DNA from: BOG-224 sp963783505
GTDB lineage: Bacteria > Acidobacteriota > Terriglobia > Bryobacterales > Bryobacteraceae
Direction: 5' to 3'
Assembly (NCBI GenBank): GCA_963783505.1
Contig: CAWAOP010000057.1
Span: 78,620-142,619, forward strand
DNA length: 64,000 bases
Shown: piece by piece, positions 8,834 through 17,137 of the stretch
Layout: each line of letters starts with the position of its first letter
Numbering within the stretch: position 1 is the first letter of the stretch
Notes under the pieces: generated by a model
Told to the model about the DNA's origin: nothing
The model's database searches: none
The model's input: only the letters and a program-made list of their open reading frames with translations
Position numbers and translations under genes: made by a program

Positions 8834-10414
8834 CTATTCGGGGCGCCGGCAAACGAAGTTCGCTGCGTCGTCGATGCTGCCCGAGCCTTTGTAGCGGGCC
8901 ACATCGGGCCAGGGGCACAGCGGGCGCGTGCGAACGGTTTGGCCGCCGACGATGCGGGCGGCAGGAATGGAGGCCGGGGCCTGGCCTTGTTCCACCCAAT
9001 GGACTAAGGGCGTGGCGCTGTCGAAAGTGCCCGTGCCGATACCGCCTCCACAGTGGAACATGCCTGGGACCATAAACAGGCGCGCGAATTCCGGCGTCGA
9101 AGGGCCCATCTTCGCCATTACGTCTTCGTAGTACTCGAGGCCCATGCGGGGATTGAGCTGCGGGTCGGCCCATCCGAAGTACAGGAGCAGCTTGCCTCCG
9201 TGCTGGCGAAAGGCCGTGAGATCGGGATCGGTGGCGTCGAGAACCTGGCGGGCGAAGGCGAGGTTGTCGGAGTCCTTGTCTATGTCGAACTTCTGCATCG
9301 CGTCGACGTCGGCGATGCTGACCAGAGGCGCGCCGGGGTTGAGCATGAAGCGGATGAATCCGCCGGCGTAGCCGTTCCAGGCGCTTTGGCCGTTGGGCGA
9401 GTCGATGTATTGGCCGATCCAGCCGCTCTGGCCGTTGGGGCCGGCCACTTCGGCGCCGACGGGCCAGCCGGGAAAGTACCGCTTGCCCTGGCGGGCTACG
9501 TCGCCGTATACGCGTTCGAGAGCCGCGATCTGAGTCGAGGTGACGCAATCGGGACGGTCGGCCGCGCCGTCGCAATGGGGAAGGTCGCGGGACGGCTGGA
9601 AGTCGCAACGGAGCGGGTTTTCAATGAGGCCATCCTTCAAGCCGTCCTTGGCGTCGCATTGATCATAGATGCGGCTGGCGAGGAAGCTCAGCTTGGAGGC
9701 AGGAAATGGATTTGCGGCCAGGCCCTGCTTCCAATAGATGCGGGCGATCTGGCCTCCAGTGTAGTTAAGTCCGGGGGAGCCGGCGATGATGCCGTCGAAA
9801 TCGTTCGGGAAGCGCTGGGCGAGGATGAGGGCCTGCCGGCCGCCTGTGGAGCAGCCGTCGAAGTAGGATTTGGCGAGCGGGTTGGAGTAGTAGGCGGCGA
9901 TGATGCGTTTGGCGGTCTCGGCGGTGAGATGGACGGAGCGGAAGCCGAAGTCCATGAACTTCTGGCGATTGACCGCGAAAGATCCGCCGGGTTCGCGCTG
10001 GGCGGAGTGGCCGGTATCGGTGGCGGCGGTGACAAAGCCTGCCCGCAGGCCGCTGGCGCGGTTCGCGGCGCGACCGGCCGCGTTGAAGGCCTCGCCGGCG
10101 AAGCCGCCGTTGCCGAACATGTACAATCGGCCATTCCAGGATGTTGGCAGGTTGACCTCAATGCTCATCTCCGGCTGGACGAGCAACTCGACGCGGCAGT
10201 GCTCGGGCGAGTTGTTGGAGCCAGGGACGATGGCGGCCGAGTAGACCGAGAAATCGTACCCGGTCAGCGCGATGAGTCCCGCGCATGAAGCGCGCGGCTT
10301 ATAAGTCTGGCCGGGCGCTTGATAGTCGCGGAACTGCACGCCCCCGCCGCCCTGCGGGAAGAGCGGGGCGGAGAGGAAAGCCGCGGCGATAGCGATTTGG
10401 AAATGAGTGCGCAT
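8834..10414 (-). CDS. secreted tannase/feruloyl-esterase family protein
   Basis: 526 residues. The N-terminus MRTHFQIAIAAAFLSAPLFP is a signal peptide. The serine-hydrolase elbow YFDGCSTGGRQALI is the hallmark of the tannase/feruloyl esterase family, with the paired cysteine typical of it. Downstream are FDGIIAGSPG, an acidic calcium-loop-like segment (DIDKDSDN) and the His segment FHCGGG. Probable role is hydrolysis of plant phenolic esters outside the cytoplasm, fitting a soil lifestyle. It is divergent from the CE15-like gene, with about 150 bases between them. Confidence 0.9.
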   Translation of the reverse strand: MRTHFQIAIAAAFLSAPLFPQGGGGVQFRDYQAPGQTYKPRASCAGLIALTGYDFSVYSAAIVPGSNNSPEHCRVELLVQPEMSIEVNLPTSWNGRLYMFGNGGFAGEAFNAAGRAANRASGLRAGFVTAATDTGHSAQREPGGSFAVNRQKFMDFGFRSVHLTAETAKRIIAAYYSNPLAKSYFDGCSTGGRQALILAQRFPNDFDGIIAGSPGLNYTGGQIARIYWKQGLAANPFPASKLSFLASRIYDQCDAKDGLKDGLIENPLRCDFQPSRDLPHCDGAADRPDCVTSTQIAALERVYGDVARQGKRYFPGWPVGAEVAGPNGQSGWIGQYIDSPNGQSAWNGYAGGFIRFMLNPGAPLVSIADVDAMQKFDIDKDSDNLAFARQVLDATDPDLTAFRQHGGKLLLYFGWADPQLNPRMGLEYYEDVMAKMGPSTPEFARLFMVPGMFHCGGGIGTGTFDSATPLVHWVEQGQAPASIPAARIVGGQTVRTRPLCPWPDVARYKGSGSIDDAANFVCRRPE

Positions 10415-10562
10415 GTACGGCGATTTTATAACACAACGGGGAGCGGGAACGGGCTGCGTGCGGGTGTGTCAACAGGAACCGGCGCCAGCGGGAGCGCTTG
10501 GGTATACAATGCCAGTGTCCTTTAGGCAAGACGGAAATTCCGGCTCAAGTAGGGAGGGATGT

Positions 10563-12287
10563 GTGTTTGAAATACGATCCATTCGACGGACTTTTGGCTT
10601 GGTATTGGCGGGCCTGATCGGCGTCACCTTTGCCAGCTTTCTCTACCAGACGGCGCGGGCGGCGTCCACCGACCCGCCGCCGGTGAAAATGACCAGCGAA
10701 CAGGACCATCAACATATGATGGACCTTCTGCACATCTCGTCGCTAAGGCCGGGGAGAAGAGGTTCGGACCCGTCTCTCCCGGCATTCGCCAACTATAACG
10801 AATCCAAGGCCAATCCCTACCCGAATCTGCCGGACCCGTTGAAGTCGAAGAATGGCAAGAAGGTCACGACGGCATCGGACTGGTGGAACAAACGGCGGCC
10901 GGAAATCGTGGAAGATTTCGACCGCGAAGTCTACGGGCGCATGCCCAAAGTCACTCCTAAGGTGAAATGGGAAGTGACCGGCACGACCCCCGGCAAGAAC
11001 GGCGATGTGGACATCGTCACCAAGCATTTGACCGGCGTGGTGGACAATTCTTCCTACCCGGACATCTACGTCCATATCGAGCTGACCCTGGTGACCCCGG
11101 CCAACGCCAAGGGTCCGGTCCCGGTGATCATGCAGTTTGGGGGCGGTGGTGGCTTTGCGCCGCCCGCAACGCCGGGCGCGGCGCCTGCGCCGCCGCCGGC
11201 CGGTCCGCCTTACGGACCGAATGGCTTTGCAACCGCCGGTCGAGGACTTGGGGGCGCTCCGGCCGCAGGCCGCGGCGCCGCTGCAGCTCCCGCAGCCCCG
11301 CCGGCTCCGGTTTTCTTGTACGACTCTCTCGGAATCATCTACCAGGCGCCTAGCCCAGCGGCGGGCGGGGCTCGAGGCGCCATTCCAGGCACGGCAGCGC
11401 CCGGAGCGCCGGGCGTCGCGGGGCTCGAGGCGAGCTCAGGCGCGGCAGCGGCGGGAGCGCCAGGTGCGGCAGGCGCGGGCCGCGGCGCCGCCGGACCCAC
11501 CTGGCAGCAGCAGGCTCTCGCCAAGGGATGGGGCTACGCCGCCCTCAACCCCGGCAGCATCCAGGCCGACAACGGAGCGGGGCTTGATCTGGGCATCATT
11601 GGCTTGTGCAACAAGGGCCAGCCGCGCAAACCGGAAGATTGGGGCGCATTGCGAGCCTGGGCGTGGGGCGTCAGCCGCGCCATCGATTATTTCGAAACCG
11701 ACAAGGCCGTGGATGCCAGGCACATCGCGCTGGAAGGTCATTCGCGTTACGGCAAGGCCACCATCGTGTCGATGGCGTATGAGCCGCGCCTGTGGACGGC
11801 CTATGTCAGCTCGTCCGGCGAAGGCGGCGCGAAGTTGAACCGACGCGATTGGGGCGAGGTCATCGAAAACGTCGACGACGTGACGGAATACCATTGGATG
11901 GCGGGCAACTTCCTCAAATACGCCGGACCGCTCGGCTGGAACGATCTGCCCGTGGATTCGCACGAACTGGTGGCCCTGTGCGCTCCGCGCCCCGTTTTCC
12001 TCAGCGCCGGCGCCGGCGGTTATGACGTGGAACCCGGCGGCGATAGCTGGGTAGACGCCAAGGGAACTTTCCTGGCCGGGGCAGCCTCCAGCCCGGTCTA
12101 CGAGCTGCTCGGCAAGAAGGGTATGGGCCTGAACGTCTTCCCGCCGATGGAGACCTTGGTGGCGACCGGCGACGTAGCGTTCCGCCAGCACTCCAGCGGT
12201 CACACCGACGGCCCCAACTGGTCCTTCTTCCTGGACTTCGCCAGTAAGCACATGGCGCTGCCGGTACTGCCCAAGACCACGAAGTAA
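10563..12287 (+). CDS. CE15-like glucuronoyl esterase/acyl hydrolase with a long Ala-Pro-Gly insertion
   Basis: The GTG at 10563 is chosen because AGGGAGGG ends about six bases before it and a membrane/signal segment (RRTFGLVLAGLIGVTFASF) follows at once; 574 residues. EGHSRYGKATI contains the nucleophile serine (about Ser394) in the G-x-S-R-x-G-K form of bacterial CE15 enzymes; YVSSSGEGGAKLNRR and QHSSGHTDGPNW complete the usual blocks. Residues of about 192-316 are almost pure Ala/Pro/Gly (11140-11510), inserted into the catalytic core before the nucleophile; this is unusual. Predicted role: cleavage of glucuronoyl esters between lignin and xylan. Substrate is inferred. Confidence 0.82.
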   Translation: MFEIRSIRRTFGLVLAGLIGVTFASFLYQTARAASTDPPPVKMTSEQDHQHMMDLLHISSLRPGRRGSDPSLPAFANYNESKANPYPNLPDPLKSKNGKKVTTASDWWNKRRPEIVEDFDREVYGRMPKVTPKVKWEVTGTTPGKNGDVDIVTKHLTGVVDNSSYPDIYVHIELTLVTPANAKGPVPVIMQFGGGGGFAPPATPGAAPAPPPAGPPYGPNGFATAGRGLGGAPAAGRGAAAAPAAPPAPVFLYDSLGIIYQAPSPAAGGARGAIPGTAAPGAPGVAGLEASSGAAAAGAPGAAGAGRGAAGPTWQQQALAKGWGYAALNPGSIQADNGAGLDLGIIGLCNKGQPRKPEDWGALRAWAWGVSRAIDYFETDKAVDARHIALEGHSRYGKATIVSMAYEPRLWTAYVSSSGEGGAKLNRRDWGEVIENVDDVTEYHWMAGNFLKYAGPLGWNDLPVDSHELVALCAPRPVFLSAGAGGYDVEPGGDSWVDAKGTFLAGAASSPVYELLGKKGMGLNVFPPMETLVATGDVAFRQHSSGHTDGPNWSFFLDFASKHMALPVLPKTTK

Positions 12288-12307
12288 CCAGGGAGGGAGT
12301 AGACACT

Positions 12308-12727
12308 ATGACTAAGAAGCTGCTTTTTGCAGGTACGATTCTGCTGCTATCGTTATCGGTCGCCATGGCGGCGGATGCCATTAGCGGCAAGTGGACCATG
12401 TCGCAGGAGGCCCGCAACGGTGGTCCGCCCCGCGTGACGACTTTTGACCTCAAGGCCGATGGTACGGCACTGACCGGCACGGTCACGGCGCCCATGGGCG
12501 GCCGCGCCGGTGGCGCCGCTCCAACTTCTACGCCCATCGCGATCTCGAATGGCAAGGTGAACGGAAACACCATCACCTTCGACGTGGTCCGCACTTTCGC
12601 CGGCAATCCGGCCACCACCAGGTACGAAGGTACGGTGTCCGGAGACACGATGCACATCAAGCAAACCATCGATTTGGGCAACGGCCCTCAGACCGCGGAA
12701 GGTAACGCTAAGCGCGCTACCCCGTAA
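12308..12727 (+). CDS. small secreted beta-rich protein of unknown function
   Basis: 139 residues. It has a clear signal peptide (MTKKLLFAGTILLLSLSVAMAAD) and an SD-like AGGGAGG upstream. The mature part alternates short strands (ISGKWTMS, TTFDLKADGTALTGTV, GKVNGNTITFDVV, TRYEGTVSGDTMHI), a lipocalin-like or small beta-barrel pattern often seen next to secreted hydrolases in Acidobacteria and Planctomycetes. It follows the CE15-like gene by 20 bases and probably shares its transcript. No enzymatic motif is visible. Confidence 0.75.
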   Translation: MTKKLLFAGTILLLSLSVAMAADAISGKWTMSQEARNGGPPRVTTFDLKADGTALTGTVTAPMGGRAGGAAPTSTPIAISNGKVNGNTITFDVVRTFAGNPATTRYEGTVSGDTMHIKQTIDLGNGPQTAEGNAKRATP

Positions 12728-12758
12728 CCAGTCGGGCGCCGGCCGCTGACCGCGTTCC

Positions 12759-15569
12759 TTACCGATACGCGAACAACACGGCGTAGACGATCAGCGCGAT
12801 CAGGGTCAGGCCGATTCCCAGGGCGGTGAAGCCAAGGCGGCGCCAGAGCTTCGCGGCCAGCGGGACGGGAGCGGGCATCAGGTTGGCTTCCAATTCGCCT
12901 TTCGCCACCATCTCTTCGTACTCGCGGGGGCGGTCCTGTTTGAACTCTTCGAGCGGGACGCCGCCGGTGAAGATCACCGTATCGATGGGGAATTTCTCCG
13001 GGCGGAAGTGCGTGTTGAAGAAATGCACCGTAAAGATGAAGCCGACGGCGAGCAGAGCCTCATCGCTATGGATCGTCGTGGCCACGTTGATGGCCCAACC
13101 GGGTAAGAGATGCGTGAAGAACTCCGGCCACCAGAGAAGCAAGCCGGTGCCGCCAATGATTGCGACGCCCCAGAATACGGCGAAGTAGTCGAACTTCTCC
13201 CAGTAGGTCCAGCGGCCGTATTGCGGCCGCTGGCCTTTCCCGAGGAACCACTTCAGCGAGGCAACGAACTCGCGCCAATCGCGCCGGTTGAGCAACATGC
13301 TCTCGGGGCCGGTGAGGAACTTGAACCACGAAAGACCGCTGGCAAGCTTCTTGCGGCGCAAGTCGAACAGGTGCGCCCCGAAATAGGTGAAGGTCAGAAG
13401 CGCGCACAAACGGTGAATCCATCCGGCCACTTCGAAGCCGCCCAGAAGGCGCGCTCCCCAAGCCGCCCAGGGGGCGTATGAGAATTTGAGGATCATCCCC
13501 GTGGAAGCGAGGCCCAGGAAGCTGGTGACGATCATGAGGTGCAGATTGCGCTCGTACGTGCGGAAGCGCCGCACGTAAACCGCACCTTCCAGCGCGTGCT
13601 CCTTGATCAGCTTCCTGCGGTATTGGAGCGAACGGGGCAGCCACAGCGCCGTATGCGCGCCGCTGATGATGAAGGTGCCGAGGAGCAGCGAAGTCATGCC
13701 CCAGAATGTCCAGAAGAGCATGGGGTAGCGGACCGGGTCATGGTGCGTGGCGTGCGTCAGGTAACCGGCGAACTGGCGATGCGCGTTGGTGTGGCACTGG
13801 GCGCAGGTCTTGACGATGTTGGCCCGGCTGAGGTGCGACCGCGGATCGGTGACCGGCAGCACGTCGTGCGCGCCGTGGCAGTCGTAGCACTTCGCCGTCT
13901 TGAGCCCGCCGAGCTTGGATACTTTTCCGTGATAGGTCTCGAAGTAGCTTGCGGTGATAGCCTCATGGCATTTCCCGCACTGGTTCATGATGTTCAGGCG
14001 GAAATCGGCCTGGTCCGTTCGCTCGATGCTGTGGGCGGTGTGGCAATCGCTGCACTCGGGCAGCGGCTTCGAGGACGGATGCGACGTGGGCGAGTGCACG
14101 CTCTGAACGAACTGCTCGTAAATGCCGCGATGGCACTTGGCGCAGGTCTTGGCTACGTTAGAGCGGTTGACGCTGGAGCGGGAGTCGCTCGCGGGCAGCT
14201 CCATGTGCGCCGTGTGGCAATCCGCGCAATTGGCCGTCACGGTGAGACCGGCCTGGATCAATCCGCGTCCGTGGATGCTCTCGGTATAGTTTTCGACGAT
14301 ATCCCGCTGCTTGCCCGTGTACCGCAGGGCCGCCTTCTGCCCCGCACGGTGGCAAGTCGCGCAGAGGTTGGGGACATTGCGCGGATAGGTCACCGAGGCG
14401 ATATCGGTCCTGCCCAGCACGCCGTGGCTGCCGTGGCAATCGGAGCATCCGGGCGCATCCGGGCTGCCCTTGGCCGCCAACTGGCCGTGCGTGCTCTGGG
14501 CGTAGTCGGTCCCCTGCTGCTCATGACAGTTCGAGCAGTTCACCTTGGGGACGACGGTCTTGCAGGGGCGGTCCGAGGAGGAAGGCGTCGTGCCGGTGTG
14601 GCACTGCGCGCAGGCGATCTTGGCGTGCCGCGAATGCTGCAACTCGTCCCGATTCACATACAGCGATACGGTCTTGCCGCCGCGCGTGGCGCTGAGCGTG
14701 GGGTTGCCGTGGCAACGCTGGCAATCCGCATCCGCCATGCCCTGCGCGTAGTAGTCGGGCGGGCGGATGTTATGCGGGTCATGGCAATCCACGCACGCCG
14801 GGATCGAGTGCGGCTGCTTCTCCCATAACTCGCCGCGAATGATCTTCTGGTGCACCGTCTCGATTTGCGTGTGGCATTTGGTGCAGGTCTTGACGATGTT
14901 GTCCTTGGCGATGCTGCTCTTGGGATCGGTGTGGGGCAGGACCGAATGGGCGGTGTGGCAACTGGTGCACACCGCGGTCACGGTCAGGCCCATCTTGACA
15001 AGCGCCTGGCCGTGAATGCTATCGGTGTAATTGTTCAGAATGTCGGTCTTCGGAATCAGACGGGCTTCCGAAACCGGCGTCCCTTCCTTGTGGCACTGCC
15101 CGCAAAGCGCCGGGATCTGAAAGGTGGACGTGGGCGATCCCTGCTCGGACGGGCGCCGGATGTTGTGCCAGCCGTGGCAGGTCTTGCAGTTCGGCGCAAG
15201 CTTCGCCATGGCGCCCGGGACGCGGCCGTGAAGGCTGTTCTTAAACTCGTCGGCGACGTCCGGATGGCAGGAACTGCAATCGACCGGCTTCAGCTTTTCC
15301 GGATGTGGGAACTCTTTGACGCTAGCCAGGTCCGCGTGGCAGGACGCGCATTCCTGTTCGGCGTGCGGCGAGGAGCGCAAGGCAGCGGCGTCGAAATTGG
15401 GCGGCATGCCGGCTTCGCGCTTGCCGGTGCTTTTCCCGGAATCGTGGCAGTTGACGCACTCCGTGGAGCCGGGCAGAGGCTTGGGCTCCTGGGCGGGCAG
15501 GAGGATCGGCAATAAGAGGAAGACTGCCACGGCAAGCCCCGAACTTCCGCATAAACGCGCCTGCCGCAT
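12759..15569 (-). CDS. 19-heme cytochrome c fused to a membrane cytochrome b domain (CbcL-like)
   Basis: About 936 residues from the ATG at 15569; an in-frame TTG at 15602 would add 11. A signal peptide precedes a periplasmic region in which I count 19 CxxCH motifs, from CVNCH through CAQCH, many in the pattern C-x-x-C-H-T/G-A/S-H. The C-terminal third has about six membrane helices with histidines as heme b ligands (IISGAHTALW, GWIHRLCALLTF, ATTIHSDEALL) and is like the gamma subunit of formate dehydrogenase/thiosulfate reductase. The layout matches the Geobacter menaquinol oxidase CbcL, but with about twice the hemes. Likely role: moving electrons from quinol into a periplasmic heme wire. 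Last gene of the cluster. Confidence 0.88.
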   Translation of the reverse strand: MRQARLCGSSGLAVAVFLLLPILLPAQEPKPLPGSTECVNCHDSGKSTGKREAGMPPNFDAAALRSSPHAEQECASCHADLASVKEFPHPEKLKPVDCSSCHPDVADEFKNSLHGRVPGAMAKLAPNCKTCHGWHNIRRPSEQGSPTSTFQIPALCGQCHKEGTPVSEARLIPKTDILNNYTDSIHGQALVKMGLTVTAVCTSCHTAHSVLPHTDPKSSIAKDNIVKTCTKCHTQIETVHQKIIRGELWEKQPHSIPACVDCHDPHNIRPPDYYAQGMADADCQRCHGNPTLSATRGGKTVSLYVNRDELQHSRHAKIACAQCHTGTTPSSSDRPCKTVVPKVNCSNCHEQQGTDYAQSTHGQLAAKGSPDAPGCSDCHGSHGVLGRTDIASVTYPRNVPNLCATCHRAGQKAALRYTGKQRDIVENYTESIHGRGLIQAGLTVTANCADCHTAHMELPASDSRSSVNRSNVAKTCAKCHRGIYEQFVQSVHSPTSHPSSKPLPECSDCHTAHSIERTDQADFRLNIMNQCGKCHEAITASYFETYHGKVSKLGGLKTAKCYDCHGAHDVLPVTDPRSHLSRANIVKTCAQCHTNAHRQFAGYLTHATHHDPVRYPMLFWTFWGMTSLLLGTFIISGAHTALWLPRSLQYRRKLIKEHALEGAVYVRRFRTYERNLHLMIVTSFLGLASTGMILKFSYAPWAAWGARLLGGFEVAGWIHRLCALLTFTYFGAHLFDLRRKKLASGLSWFKFLTGPESMLLNRRDWREFVASLKWFLGKGQRPQYGRWTYWEKFDYFAVFWGVAIIGGTGLLLWWPEFFTHLLPGWAINVATTIHSDEALLAVGFIFTVHFFNTHFRPEKFPIDTVIFTGGVPLEEFKQDRPREYEEMVAKGELEANLMPAPVPLAAKLWRRLGFTALGIGLTLIALIVYAVLFAYR

Positions 15570-15616
15570 TGAGGAGGCTACGCAACTGGGCTTGTGTGGC
15601 AAATTAATACAATTAC

Positions 15617-15646
15617 ATCCTAATATGGTGTAGAATTATTCGTCAA
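15617..15646 (-). promoter_or_regulatory. candidate sigma70-type promoter before the 19-heme cytochrome gene
   Basis: On the minus strand TTGACG (15641-15646) is followed after 18 bases by TAGGAT (15617-15622). It lies in the 65-base gap after the NapC-like gene and would start transcription near 15610, supporting the ATG at 15569 as the start. It could let the last gene be expressed apart from the upstream ones. Motif match only. Confidence 0.35.
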
Positions 15647-15666
15647 CCCGAGATAATCGCTTTAAG

Positions 15667-17119
15667 CTACCTCGCCTCCAGCGGACGCGCTTCCGTTATG
15701 CCCAATTCTTTGATTACTTTGGGGTTGGCTTCATCCTGCGCGAGCAGGTTGTGGCACGCACTGCAATCCTGAGTGATTACGGCCCCGCTCTTAGCGGTAT
15801 GGTTCGAGTCGTGGCACCGCCAGCATCCGGGAAAGTCGGTATGGCCGATGTTGTTTGGGTATTTACCCCAGGTGACGTTCATTTCCGGGAAGATGTTCCG
15901 GTTGTAAATGGCGAGCACCTGTTGGGCGGAGGCCTTGATTTGGGACTGATGGCCGGCCCAAACTTCCGGGTAGCTCTTTTGATAAAAAACCGCGAACGCT
16001 TCCGGAATGCGCACGGCGGCTTCGTCACGCGATGCGTAGTTGGTCTTCAGGATCGCGACCGATTGCTTCTTCGCGAAAGGCAGGGTAGCCTCGATCAGGC
16101 CGCCGGCCATCGCTTTGTCCACGGCGCGCTCGGGAAGCTCGTAGGTGTGGGACGGGCGATTGTGGCAATCCATGCAGTCCATCACGCGGGGCGTCGCATC
16201 GCTGGGCTTATAGTCCGGGGTGGCGTATTCGACGGATTTGCCGTCGGGCGTGTTGTACTCGACCCAGGAGATATTCTGCCGTGAAGCGTCCGAACGGTAG
16301 CGAATGGTCACGCCGGGGCCAAGATGAGTGCCGTGGATTCCGATGCCGTTATTGCCGCCGCCGATCTTGAGCAGGAGGACGGTTTTGGTCTCCGAGTTTT
16401 TCTCGTCGTCGGCGAAATTCGAAATCACCCTCAAGCGGTCTTCGCCATACTTCTGCGGCCAGTGGCACGCCTCGCAGGTTTCGCGCGCGGGGCGCAGATT
16501 GGTCACCGGGCGTCGGAATCGGCCTGGGGTAGGTGTTTAATGCTACCGCGAAAACCTGTCCGACTCCCGAGAGCTTGCTCTTGACGAACCATCCGGCGCC
16601 GGGACCGATGTGGCACTTCACGCACTCCACGCGCGAATGCGGCGAGTTCTGATAGGCGGTGTACTCGGGCTGCATGACCGAGTGGCACGTCTTGCCGCAG
16701 AACGTCACCGAATCCATGTAGTTCACGGCGCTGTAGGTGGCCTGGCTGGCGATCGCGATGTTCACAAACGTGGCTGCGCCGATGAAATAAACCAGGCGGC
16801 GGATCTCGGGGTTGCTCCAGCGCAGGCCCTGATCGATGGGACGGATACCCGTCTTCCCTTCGCGGCGTTTCTTCAGAACAATGCCCAGCGGGATCAGGAT
16901 CAAGCCCAAGATGAACGGACCGGGAAGAGTCAGGAAGGCCAGAATGCCGACGTACGGGTTCTCCGTCTGGCCCTTGAGAGTCGTGGGAAGCAGGAAGAGC
17001 CAGAAGACGGTCGAGGTAGTGACCAACGCCACCCCCGCCATGCTGATCCAGTTGTTGGAGAGGTGAACGATGGGCGAGAGCCAGCCCGGCCCTTTTTCCG
17101 GAGAGTTCTTAGGAGTCAT
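15667..17119 (-). CDS. six-heme NapC/NirT-type cytochrome c, frameshifted
   Basis: Two adjacent frames together make one protein of about 480 residues. The first part (from 17119) has two membrane helices, then FCGKTCHSVM (a CxxxCH heme site) and CVKCH; the second part has CEACH, CMDCH, CWRCH and CSACH. The break is at 16508-16510: removing one base of a GGG run (CCC in the gene) joins NTYPRPIPTP to VTNLRPARETCEACHW. NapC/NirT proteins take electrons from menaquinol in the inner membrane. It lies between two c/b cytochrome fusions. A sequencing slip is as likely as a real mutation. Confidence 0.85.
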
Positions 17120-17137
17120 TAGTTTCAGTATCGAACG

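Noticed and set aside
9053..10288. A 411-codon plus-strand frame opposite the tannase-like gene
   Set aside because: Composition (Gly/Ala/Val/Glu) and position mark it as a GC-driven antisense frame; the tannase motifs are on the other strand.
13539..14828. A 429-codon plus-strand frame opposite the 19-heme cytochrome gene
   Set aside because: It is the antisense of CxxCH repeats (giving repeated Ala/Val/Gly/Arg patterns) and has no independent signal.
16508..16510. Programmed frameshift in the NapC-type gene
   Set aside because: There is no slippery heptamer or downstream structure, and the same kind of one-base slip occurs in several unrelated genes in the window.
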